This document shows positions 54,365 through 64,000 of a stretch of 64,000 nt of DNA, one piece after another. Position 1 is the first letter of the stretch. Every line of letters begins with the position of its first letter. The position numbers were made by a program, and so were the translations under genes. Below the pieces are notes generated by a model. That model searched no databases. It was not told the origin of the DNA and worked only from the letters and a program-made list of their open reading frames with translations. The stretch lies in NCBI RefSeq assembly GCF_000143415.4, contig NW_003314339.1:194812-258811 (forward strand). Direction: 5' to 3'. Source of the stretch: Selaginella moellendorffii. Lineage: Eukaryota > Streptophyta > Lycopodiopsida > Selaginellales > Selaginellaceae.

Positions 54365-54448
54365 GGTTCCGCTTTGACTTCCGCTTTGACCACTACTATA
54401 TGGCATATTTTTTGCTCCACATTGGGGCTTAGGGATTTGTGTCTCATA
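54365..54448 (-). repeat. Family A LTR copy A5, last piece
   Basis: Continues the A5 LTR after the LINE (GACCACTACTATATGGC, GGGGCTTAGGGATTTGTGTC) to its degenerate 5' terminus near 54448. The bases after it (54449-54544) resemble A interior next to the polypurine tract. Confidence 0.7.
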
Positions 54449-54544
54449 ACAAACTCTAACTTGGTCCTACATAGGTTCAATTACTTACTGTATAAGTAAT
54501 AGAGTGTTACCCAACTCTTCATAGATTCCCAAACTCTTTCTTAA

Positions 54545-55140
54545 CCCCCCCCCCCCCCCCCCCCCCCCAGGTTAGATTAGACTCAAGGTTCAGCTACAAT
54601 CCTCATAGACACAAGCAGCTAAGCACACTAAGTCTCCAAATTTTTAATATCCTGTGGTACATAAGATTTTTTTATAAAACCCTCTAAATCCCAAGCCTTA
54701 GATGTATCTCTTTGTTCAGGATGCCAAGGGAAAACACTATGGCCTAACAGCCTAGTATGGGTACCCCAACTCCCCACTTTTGTCCCAAATGGAAGTCCTA
54801 AGCCCTTAGGAAGGGGGCGAGGCCTAATGAGCCTTATGGTACTCAAGTGGGCAACCACTCCACCTAAATCAAGAGCATTGCAATTGATTTTCCTTTGAGG
54901 AGTGAGAGTTGCTTTTGAGCACTTCCTTGAGAAGCCTCATTGGCCATTCTCAAGCCCATGCTCACTTATACCCAAGGTTACTAACCCCTAGTCTCAACCC
55001 CAATTTAGTTTGAAAGCACCACTAGAAAGTTCTTTCAAAATTGAATCCTTAACCTCAGTATCCCTATTATACTTTTGGATGGTAGTGGTTTTGACTTTAT
55101 ACTTATGGTATTATTATAGGATAACCACGAAACAGTTGGA
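54545..55140 (-). repeat. Decayed family C and B LTR remnants
   Basis: A run of 24 C (54545-54568), then sequence matching the reverse of the C1 solo LTR (40630-41050, for example CCTTAGGAAGGGGGCGAGG, GGGCAACCACTCCACC) to about 55075. About 60 bases matching the B LTR 3' end follow, including its decayed hairpin. Nothing coding. Confidence 0.6.
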
Positions 55141-55888
55141 CACATATATATATATATATATATATAGAAGAAACTACATTATCTATTTTACTTTAGTCAT
55201 TTACTTTCACTTTTGACCACTTGAAGGAGTTTCATTTACAACCTCTTTGGGTCCTCATCCAAGCTTAGGGTATTCTCTAAGCCCCAAAGGTAGCCTCAAA
55301 GCCATATTACCTTCACACTTAGTTCATTAGTAGTTTAAGACCACCTATGCCACAAACTTGTTTCTCCAAAACAAGACCATTCATTCCATAAATGATTTCC
55401 TTATGACCACTTGTTAACATTTTTAAGATGCTCTTAGATCTAAGAGAATACCATCCTTCAATATCTTTTCCTACTAAGTCCCTCTTCAATCAGAGAAGTG
55501 CTTATCAACACCACTATTGGGTTAGGGCCTAGAGGCCCCTCCAATAACTTTCACTGACCTTTAAGACTTCCTCACTATATAATTATACTCTTAATTACTA
55601 AGTAAGAGGGCCATTCTTTTTCATTTCCATAATCAAGGATCTTGAAACAATATTTTGAAACATTACAACCTAACATAAATGCTTACTCTCCCCACCTTCA
55701 GCCACTAGGGTGTTTCAACCACTAGGGTGCCTTAACCACATGGCTAGAATGAGGTTTCAATGAATGACATAAAGTATCTAAGTAGTGCCACCCATAATTA
55801 AATTGGGAGCATCAACCATTTAATCTCTTGAAGGAGATAAAGTCAAATTTTGAACATTTCACTAAATCACCCCATTTGTCCATTTATA
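55141..55888 (-). repeat. Inverted A LTR fragment (A6) after a TA microsatellite
   Basis: A (TA)n stretch (about 55144-55166) precedes A LTR sequence read in reverse from TTTACTTTAGTCATTTAC to CACCCCATTTGTCCATTTAT. It stops before the array, directly against the start of the next A LTR, giving a head-to-head join. Confidence 0.65.
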
Positions 55889-58544
55889 TATGAAACACAA
55901 ATTTCTAAGCCCCAAAGTGGAGCCAACAAGGTGCCATGTGGTAGTGGCCCAAATAGAAGTAAAATAAACGTAACACATTTGGATTAAAAGCTTCGACTCA
56001 AAAATTGTGGAGTGAGAGTGAAACTCCCAACAAAGTGCTTAAAAAATGAAGATGAAACAATCAATGAACAAGCTTCTAGAAAAGGGACACAAGAGGACCA
56101 ACATATGACACATAGAAGTATTGGGATCGAGTTCGAGATGGATCTGAGATAAACTTGAAACAAAGTTCGAGATGGAGTTTGCGTTAGAGTGTCATGAATG
56201 TGATTTCAAGTATTGAGAGTTACCTGTCAGCTAGCCAATTCTTACGGACACGACGGCAAGAGGTCAGTATTGCTGGATCCTTTATTAGTCCCACTTGTGC
56301 TAGTGGAGTTAACTGGGCATTTCGAGTGTACTTAGACCGAACGAACATAAAGATGGAATTTCTACGTGTTATTAGCTAAGCATAGTTAGCTTGATAAGGA
56401 GTTCCCATCTTGTTATATCTTGCATTAGCTAGTAACAAGAACCCTCGCGTATTGAGATTAGTCCCTTAATATCGCTAGATGATATCTTACTGTGTCTGCC
56501 AAACACCCTCGCTATCATGCCTTTTGTATTAGTCTCATTCTGGTCCCAAATGCTATTTATGAAAAGTGTTTAGATTTACTCATTTGGCATATCTATAGAA
56601 TGTAAAAATTGTCTTAAACACAATAGTGTTTGTCCTGTGTCCAAATTCACAATCTAGGGACATTCTATATTTAGCAAGTTTCAAGTTTGTCCCAGAGACC
56701 AACTCTTGATACTAAGGGAAACTTGGGGTGAAAGCCCAAAGCATGTGTTCCTCGGGGGGGGGGGGGGGGGGGGGGGGGTTCCAAATATATAGTAGGGATA
56801 GTGGGTAAGTCGGGCATTGCCAACCAACCTGCTACATAGTTTAACTCCCGTTTGTGTGCTTGTCCTTATTCCGTGTTTAGCTTAGGTTTAAGCCCAAGTT
56901 CCATTCTATGCTAGCTGGTGGAGTACCCATATCCTCATGTTAGGTTACCGATATGTCGAAATAGCACTAGACTTTGTTTGGCTTCGTTTTGCATGCTAGT
57001 CTTGGCATTGGGATGCTAGTTGCTCTAGGATTATTCCAAGTCACTTCATACTTCTGTCCCTTCACTCCTTGGGCTGTATGCTTAGGAATCATTCTATGCT
57101 TTAGTATTATTGTTCATTGGCTTTATGCTTGGGAGTTTGGCTCCATTCCTTTGTTCAATGGCCCAAGGCCCTAAAACTTAGGTTTCATACCACTATCCTT
57201 TAGACACATGGCATGTGATACATTGTATATGACATGTGGCACATGGAGAGTTTAGTTTCCACTTCTGTGGTTATCCTATGGTAAATCACCATAGGATAAA
57301 GGGTAAAAACCACGTGCACTAAATTGAGTCCAAGTTGAAGTTTGAGTTAGAGTCCAAGATAGACTAGAGATGGAGTTTGAGATAGAGTTTAAGAAAGAGT
57401 CTGAAATGGACTTGAGATGGAATTCAAGATAGAGTCTGAGAAGGAAGTCTAAGATAGAGCTTAAGGTCGAGTCTGAGATGGAAACCGAAACCAAGACCAA
57501 GACCAAGATCAAGACCAAGTCCAAGACTAAGACCGAGTCCGAGACTAAATCTGAATTTGAGTCTAAGTTCAAGTCCAAGGGTGAAAGCCCAAAGTGATCA
57601 TCTCCCAAACCCTAGGGGGTTTGGTGAGCTCCAAAAGGATAATAAGGGGAAGACTCTAGTGGAACTAGTTTGGCCAAGAAAAGCTAATGGCTATACCCAC
57701 AATGTGGGTGATGATATAATTATTAAGGAGTCCAAGGTTAGAGTGAATATAGATGGACAAGTGGGGTAACTTAGTGAAGTGTTCAAGAGTCGACTCTAGC
57801 TCCCTCGGGAGATTGAATGGTCGATTCTCCCAATCCAAGTGTGGATGGCACTACCTACTTGGATACCTTGCGTGGCTCATTGGAACCTTGCTCTAGCCAC
57901 ATAGCTAAGGATCCTAAGGGTGGAAGGTAGGGAAAGTACCCACGAGACTCACATAAAGTCATGGTGTTGTCTCAAAGTCCAAAAGAAAGAAGAGCAATCC
58001 CCTTACATAGTGACTAAGGGCATGGTCACTTGGTGAGGAAGTCTTAGATGTCAATGGGAGTTTGCAGTCGACCATTCAGACCCTAACTCAATAGTGGTGT
58101 TGGCAAGCATTATTGTGGACAAAGTGGGACTTAGTAGGGACTGATGGAGGGATATTAAGGAAGGGTGTTCCCCATATCTTTGAACATCCTAAGGATACTA
58201 AGGTGTGGTCTTGGGTTAACCACTCATGGATGAATGGCCTAATCTTTGAGAAACGGGACTATGGCACATGTGGTTTTAGACTACTAATGAGACAAAGGTA
58301 AATGGATATAGCCTTAGCATAACAGGCTGATATGTTAGTGGTACCCTAGGGGTGTTAGTCATGGGATCAAACATGTGGAGCACTTGGATTAAGTGCAAAG
58401 GCTAAGTTGCATAAATGCCATTCACAGGGCTAACATATCCCCAAGTCAGGAATAGGACTTATGGAAGTTGTGAGTGATATTAATCCAAGTAGTTAAAGGT
58501 GTGGTTAAATGACTAAAGTAGAATGGAAGATTTATTTGCTTACA
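55889..58544 (+). repeat. Family A LTR, copy A7 (5' LTR), split by solo LTR B2
   Basis: Begins ATGAAACACAAATTTC (degenerate TGTGAAACAC) and ends TTATTTGCTTACA, followed by primer site TGGTATCGAAGC at 58548-58559. The array was interrupted by a B LTR at 56190-57322. It holds the remaining array (57323-57590) and the core GTGAAAGCCCAAAG at about 57581. Confidence 0.8.
56190..57322 (+). repeat. Solo LTR of family B (B2)
   Basis: TGTCATGAATGTGATTTC at the start, and GGTAAAAACCACGTGCAC near its end, colinear with both B1 LTRs. It includes a run of 25 G (56754-56778) and the conserved hairpin at 57271-57299. No B interior is attached. A clean target duplication could not be seen; the left flank is TAGAG. 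Confidence 0.8.
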
Positions 58545-60335
58545 ATTTGGTATCGAAGCTTTTCCTTAATTTGACTTTTATTGGTGGTCAAGTATATCAC
58601 CACTTGTATTGGCATTAGGAAGTCCCAAGAGTGCGAGGAATAGCATGTTGAGAAGGCATGACTCTCCACTTTAGTTCATACATGACCATGTAGACAATGT
58701 GATGGATAGTAAGAAGCCAATAAGAGAACAACTTTTAGATTTTAGGAATAATATAAGGTTTTCCTCAAAGAGTTGAAGATGTAATCCATAAAAGCATTTG
58801 ACTTAGAAAATTGGATACTATAGTTGTAATAAACAACTATAGTTGGGATCATATAAATGATAGAAACTCCTAGATGAAGTCATAAGGTTATCCTCATATA
58901 GTTGAGGATGGTGCTAGAAAATTTGAGGGTGGAGTTGGTGACTGTAGAAAGTCAAATATTAATGAGGACATAAGTCCTTGAAATGGTAATCAAGGCTATC
59001 TTAAATAAATGCTAGAACAACATAAGGAATTGAGGATGTATTTAGAGGATGAGTCGATATTCTTATCATATACACAGATAATCCTAAGGGGTAAAAGTAT
59101 TTCACATGGAATAAAGAATAATCAAGTGTCAAAGTAACATTTGCCACAATAGTCATTGTGAGTGGGACATGAATACAAGAAGTTGTATTCTGATGAGCTA
59201 GCATTTCAAAGTAGCCATGAGGCTAGAACCTTACGAGTCATTAGATTAACAAAGTCTAAAAAGTAAGATGATTTAAGTGGAGTTAAGGAATAATCTTAAA
59301 GGATTGGTGGAAACATTTAACTAAAGTGTGTTGTACCCTATGAAGGATGGGGAGGATCATGAGATCCAAGTATGAGACTAGTAGGTATCTCATTGATTTG
59401 AGATAGGCCATACTAAAGTTGTGGGAAAAGGTGTTCACAAAAAAAAATAACTTTGACAAAGGGTTGTGTGTAAATACTATGTCGCAGTGTTGATTGATAT
59501 TTGGCATAAGAAATGACTATTATAGTTTTGGCAATACTTAAACATAAGTGGGAAGTGTCGTAAGAGTAAGCTCATAGGGCTGATGATGTAGAAACATCAA
59601 ATGTTTCAAAGGATGAAACCTTGAAATCAAGTTGGTTAGTTTATGAAAACTTTTGCCAAAGGAATCTTAATGGAAATAGAATTGATATAGCCTAAACTAT
59701 AAAGCATGTAATTCGAGTGTGTGAACCTAAATAATGACGGAGGTGTGGAAGCACCAACAATAAGTTGTAGGACTTGATGACTATGAAGCAAATAAACAAA
59801 AAATGTGACATAATTGATTGAATTGGTAAAAATCAACTTCCTAAGATTTTTTATTGGGACAAGAAAGGAGTTAAATATATCCCTTAGGGGATAAATTACT
59901 TGTGTTGCAATATAATGAGTTAATGTCATAAAAGAAAATGTTTATTGTCAAAGAAGTCATTATTGAGACACTTAAACACTTTAAAACACCCAAGAAGTGG
60001 TATTTAGTATCATGAGAGGATTAGATAAAGCCCTAAAGACTAAGTCTTTAAAGAATAATAGATAAGAAGTGCTATATAATATCCAAGGTTGTGGAAAGCT
60101 ACAGATGGGAAAAGTCTGTCTATTTAAATTGGACAAACCCAAAAAGGATTTTGGCTAAGCTAGTGATGGGCACACAGAAGCCCATGAATAATAACATTAA
60201 TCCTAGTGTGTGGGATTACAAGGTGAGTATATCTAAATTGAAGAATCACTCCCTAGGTCATTGAGTTAAAAATACTTGTTAATGCATGGTAAAAAGTGTA
60301 AAGCTACTTCTTAATTGGGAGGAGAATAACCCAAA
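58545..60335 (+). mobile_element. A interior (A7), 3' truncated
   Basis: Colinear with A1 from the primer site to about position 3700 (for example GTTGTATTCTGATGAGCTAGC). It ends near 60335, after GGGAGGAGAATAACCC, in unique DNA. No coding sequence. Confidence 0.75.
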
Positions 60336-61090
60336 AGGACAGTAAAACTTTAGAATTTGTCACACTTAAAATTTATAAATGCATACTCGGATGATATTAA
60401 CAATGTTTACAATGGTGTAGTGTGATTAGAAATTAGATATTCCACTTTGAAAAGGAAGCATTACATGTTTTTCATACACTTCAGCATAGAGAACTTTAAA
60501 ATAGCCACAAGTTTCTTAAGATTAACTTGCAAACCTTGCAAAAATTGTGTGTAAAGTCTAGAGAAAACACCTTAATTAGATAAGCATCTTTAGTTGATGT
60601 ATTGCAATTTTTGCCTTAGAAAATAAGTCAAAATTAAAAAAATTAACATACTTTTTTTTAAATTGGTCAATTGCTATAGCACAAATACTATCCAAGGGCT
60701 TTAGAGAGGAAATATAAGAGCAAGAAGAAAACCTCTATTCTATTTCATCCCTTTGCTTTTACTTCTAGTTTTATTATTTTTTATTTACCCATTACTATCT
60801 GCTATGTAAGAGAAAGGAAACAGAAAATAAAGGAGTATGAAACAAAGATAAAAATCTTTAAAGTTACATTTGGCATGATTGTAACCATTGTCATAAAGAA
60901 TGGACAAACTTGATTACATGACATAAATATAGATAACAACATATGGTAATAATCCAAAAAGATAAACTCAAACCTCAACATAGAAAGGATAACGTAACCA
61001 TCACCATGTTTTAGCTAAAGTGGGGCACCAAGAGTCTTTACGGGACCACAATAGGTTCACGGACTAAACCATGCTCAGACTACACTTGCC
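60336..61090. other. AT-rich unique DNA
   Basis: No repeat of this window and no supported gene. It marks the change from retrotransposon sequence to the right-hand gene region. Confidence 0.4.
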
Positions 61091-61096
61091 AAGTCC

Positions 61097-61732
61097 ATGC
61101 ACATGGGTCTCAAGGCAGCCGCAAAAATCCAATTGACTCTCCCTGACAGATACCGAGAGCTCTACTCTCTCACTGAAAAGTGGTCTCTCCCTGGAAACGG
61201 AGTGTGTGGTAGCCCAGGAAGCTGGCGGTGGTGGCGGATGTATATAAATGATGTGAGAGTTGGGAAGCCATGCTTGAGTTGGGGGCTGGGCTGATCCTGG
61301 CTTCCTACTTAGGACTTAGGTGTGCTTGGGAGGCCTTGCAGCTAAGTTTCTTGAGCATGCAAGTGCTCAAGTGCTCGTTGGCCTCACAACACTAGTTGGA
61401 GACTCCGTGCTGGTGGACTCATCCAAGATGGCCACATGCCTACTACGTTTTGCCAACTCTGAGATTCAAATTCACCCTCACGTTAAATGCTACTATAGAG
61501 CAATTCTAATGGGAACTTAAGGATCCTAATGCACAATGGAAAGGAACTTCCTCACAAGGAAGTTAACGAGCTACTCAAGTGTAACAACACACAGATTGGT
61601 GCATATATTTACTTTGGAAGTTCAAACACTGCAACTACAGTTACAAAATATATGTTGAAGGTTCTGTCAGCCGCAAACATAAAGAGCGTCCTGAAATCAC
61701 GCAAAACTAAACCTATGAACTTCCAGTTGTAA
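61097..61732 (+). pseudogene. Possible gene or gene fragment, unknown
   Basis: Balanced base composition and three consecutive readings that look protein-like but change frame: 61097-61294 (KIQLTLPDRYRELYSLTEKW), 61320-61520 (HASAQVLVGLTTLVGDSVLV, SEIQIHPHVKCYYRAILMG) and 61529-61732 (KEVNELLKCNNTQIGAYIYFG, ATTVTKYMLKVLSAANIKSV). They could be exons separated by short introns or a broken single gene. I recognise no domain. Confidence 0.3.
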
Positions 61733-61901
61733 CTACTCACCCTCAGGTGCCATCATTTGAGTTGTTTTCAAGTATCTCCAAATTTTCCAAAGCTGCACTA
61801 TCAAGCACCATGTGAGATTGTGACCAAGCTTCGCTGCCAAAAGTCTCCTTTGAGATATCCAAACCGGGCAGTTCTCCCAAGCTCTAGAACCTGTTTATGG
61901 A

Positions 61902-62154
61902 TTAAAACTTGTCTTTAGTAGGAAATGCAGCCTCCAAACGCAAACATAACTGCTTCCGCTTGGCTAATCCGCAACATATCTGGCCCAGTGCCTCCTTATA
62001 GGATAGACTCAATTCCTTTGGCGTTTGGTCGGCATCCCAAAACTCTTTAGATGGAGTTAATTTAGTGAACGAAGGTTTTTTTGTGTATTCACGCAGCCCT
62101 TTCTCGGTTGCATCCGCCAGAAAACCATGTGTGTTCAACAGGCTGTAACTCGGT
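61902..62154 (-). CDS. Possible terminal exon, downstream of the Crinkler/RHS-like gene
   Basis: An open frame on the minus strand preceded by a plausible splice acceptor (GAGTTACAG before CCTGTTGAAC at about 62154) and ending at a stop at 61902. A small exon-like segment with AG before and GT after (about 62171-62190, read on the minus strand as GTTCGGGACGACTATACCAG) would join to it in frame. The product (TEKGLREYTKKPSFTKLTPS, YKEALGQICCGLAKRK) matches nothing I know. It could belong to the neighbouring gene's 3' end by alternative splicing or to a second, decayed gene. Confidence 0.3.
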
Positions 62155-62468
62155 TAAGATAGACCTCAGTTTTCACCTGGTATAGTCGTCCCGAACCTGA
62201 GAATAGATGATGGAATCAGATAAAACAATTATAAACAAGAGGTATAAACAACACCTTTGACGTATCAGTTACATAAAGACCAATGACAGAATCATGCTTC
62301 TATGTTAAGGCTAGAAGAAAAGATGGATCTGTATCGCCGTTCATACCAGAATCCAACCCTTCGTAATCACAGCACATATTTCAACCTACAGAATACATTA
62401 TATCGTTATTCATACAATATATTGTCGAAAACTCAAACCTGAATTGGGAAGGACTTAGAGCATTTAGC

Positions 62469-63857
62469 CTACGCGTTAGAATTCAATGCAAACTGCCGAA
62501 TACCTATGAGCCGCTGCTTGATTTTCTTGTCAGCCAAAACATTGTTGTTCTTGATCCTCCAATTCTGCCAGCCTGCATCTGCAAAGAGATCGTTCGTAGT
62601 AACTATGTAAACTTCAACTCGGACTGGAGGAACCTTAAACTTGTCCATCACTCTCAAGAGTCCGTTGTATTTAAGCCCGTGGCCATGTCTTCCAGAGGTC
62701 ACTGTCACTTGAAAGAGCTGCAAAACATCTTGTTTTGCAGCGTTCTTGGTTAGGAGCAGAGCGTCCAAGGTCTCCTCGATGGGGTTCTCAGGCCATACTA
62801 TAGAGTCGTAGACGTACAGTGAAGTCAAGTCATCGACGCTCCAAACTGTAACAGGCTTGCCAAAAGTAAATTCCTGCATTAATGGTCCTGTCGATTTAGT
62901 AGCCACGTCTTCAAAAACCTCACACACTCTGAAGAGCTTGGTGTTCTGCGAGATACTTCTGAAGTGTTCTTGTAAAACGCCTCCTTTCAAAGCAGCGAAT
63001 CCCTGCAGTGCAGTTCCCCTGAAAGATACGAAGGCTCTGAGCGTGTTGACTTGATCCCTGTGAAGCTTCTCATACACGGTCCTCCTCACAAAAGGAGAAG
63101 CATACTGCAAGTCGTAGCTCTTATAATTGTCATGGACTCGTAGATAGAGAGCTTTATGACTTGGATGATCCGACTCGACAGCACCAGAAGACGCGGCTGT
63201 CACAACGTCTGCCAAGGCTGGCATTCTCTGAATGATGCCTGCCAAATCATCCGAGGTGGTCTCCAAGACATATCTCGGGATTCCACCCCATTGTTTGTAT
63301 CTCTCATTCGTAGCCTGCAGATCCTTGTCCGGAAATACTACTTGCCTCAGAAGTGAAAGCTCCCTGCTAGGCCACACCGGTAGAAAAAGCTTCCTGCACG
63401 CAGCATCGTTCTCGTAGTCCTTGTAGTTGCTCCGGAGAGGTGTAGGCGCAAGAAGCGCCTTTCCAAGAAAAACGGGCACGTCCGATAGCTTTCCGTCCGC
63501 CAGAAAGACAAGGTCTCGATCCCTGTCCAGCCTCGCCTCGCTATAACTCCCAACCATGCAAGTATGGTGGTTCCCAGCCGCATCTGGATTGAAGTAATAA
63601 AGAGAACCACCTTTTGTTCGCAACAAGACTTTCCTCTTCTCTTTGAGCAAGATGACGAGCACGTAGAGCAAGAAACCAGTCTTTCCAATGCCTGGGTTTC
63701 CCAGAACCAAGATGGCCACCCTGCGATTCTGCCCAAACAACGGTTTCACTCCACCCTCCCAAAGCTCTTTGTAGCATTCCCTTTCCAGGATCTTCACCGC
63801 GCTCTCTTTACCCCAGATAGACTGGAGCGTGTCGTTGTCACCCAAGTCCAAGACGCG
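62469..63857 (-). CDS. Crinkler/RHS-type P-loop NTPase protein, 5' end lost in assembly gap
   Basis: About 462 visible codons to a stop at 62469; no ATG is present (the longest frame opens at a TTG), so the start lies in the gap to the right. Relative to that TTG, a Walker A loop GNPGIGKT sits at 51-58 after a beta strand, with a Walker B-like DRDLVFLADG at 111-120. The hallmark WGGIPRYVL at 188-196 is shared by Crinkler and trypanosome RHS proteins. The C-terminal part (about 355-430, with TLDALLL, QLFQVTVTSGRHG, VEVYIVTT) resembles the restriction-endonuclease-like domain described for CR proteins, but catalytic residues cannot be assigned safely. In plants such genes are sparse, and their role is unknown; in oomycetes relatives are secreted effectors that act in the host nucleus. 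The N-terminal header is not visible. Confidence 0.75.
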   Translation of the reverse strand, partial: RVLDLGDNDTLQSIWGKESAVKILERECYKELWEGGVKPLFGQNRRVAILVLGNPGIGKTGFLLYVLVILLKEKRKVLLRTKGGSLYYFNPDAAGNHHTCMVGSYSEARLDRDRDLVFLADGKLSDVPVFLGKALLAPTPLRSNYKDYENDAACRKLFLPVWPSRELSLLRQVVFPDKDLQATNERYKQWGGIPRYVLETTSDDLAGIIQRMPALADVVTAASSGAVESDHPSHKALYLRVHDNYKSYDLQYASPFVRRTVYEKLHRDQVNTLRAFVSFRGTALQGFAALKGGVLQEHFRSISQNTKLFRVCEVFEDVATKSTGPLMQEFTFGKPVTVWSVDDLTSLYVYDSIVWPENPIEETLDALLLTKNAAKQDVLQLFQVTVTSGRHGHGLKYNGLLRVMDKFKVPPVRVEVYIVTTNDLFADAGWQNWRIKNNNVLADKKIKQRLIGIRQFALNSNA

Positions 63858-63957
63858 NNNNNNNNNNNNNNNNNNNNNNNNNNNNNNNNNNNNNNNNNNN
63901 NNNNNNNNNNNNNNNNNNNNNNNNNNNNNNNNNNNNNNNNNNNNNNNNNNNNNNNNN
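63858..63957. other. Assembly gap (100 N)
   Basis: Exactly 100 N, the conventional size for a gap of unknown length. It interrupts the 5' part of the Crinkler/RHS-like gene. The 43 bases after it are too short to interpret. Confidence 0.95.
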
Positions 63958-64000
63958 GCGTCAAAATAGCATCGCTCCAGTTATCTATCCGGGAGACTAG

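Noticed and set aside
56754-56778. G-quadruplex as a distinct regulatory element
   Set aside because: The 25-G run is the length-variable homopolymer of the LTR core; it could fold, but the sequence alone does not show a function and its length may be assembly-dependent.

Overview
This is a plant nuclear window, about 85-90 % nested transposable elements around a few host genes. A lycophyte such as Selaginella fits best: one intronless PLS-type PPR gene made mainly of consecutive 31-residue S-type motifs, L1-type LINEs, chromodomain Ty3/gypsy elements including one of a self-priming type, and a Crinkler/RHS-type P-loop gene. The organism is an inference; no species marker is present.

Layout. 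1-13.4 kb: a non-autonomous LTR family (here 'A', LTR TGTGA...TTACA, about 1.7-2.2 kb, tRNA-Met-type primer site) arranged LTR-internal-LTR-internal, running into a third, inverted and truncated copy. 13.4-19.3 kb: the gene island, with the PPR gene (14319-16097), a fused tRNA-Phe remnant, a decayed second PPR gene and AT-rich spacer. 19.3-24.3 kb: inverted A copy with a small nested LTR insertion. 24.3-36.5 kb: a decayed chromodomain gypsy element ('E') split by a second chromovirus ('D') whose 5' half is inverted; E's 3' LTR is rearranged with other LTR fragments. 36.5-54.4 kb: one A LTR split by two later insertions, a complete non-autonomous element 'B1' (37220-45596, itself holding solo LTR 'C1') and a full-length LINE with two open reading frames. 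54.4-60.3 kb: LTR remnants and another A copy holding a solo B LTR. 60.3-64.0 kb: low-repeat DNA with possible exons and the 3' part of a Crinkler/RHS-like gene, cut by a 100-N assembly gap.

How the parts relate. B1 has no gag or pol, but shares its LTR, 3' untranslated region and polypurine tract with coding element E, so E-type elements probably supplied its enzymes. LTR families A, B and C share a core (GTGAAAGCCCAAAG, a C/G homopolymer, then CCAAAAGTATAGTAGGG), and A and C also carry arrays of a 12-bp GAGATGGAGTCC-type repeat that is open in all six frames and produces many false ORFs. Five insertions can be delimited by target-site duplications: TCGGC (B1), TAAAT (C1), TCCAC (small LTR element), CCTCT (D, one copy inverted) and a 13-bp duplication (LINE).
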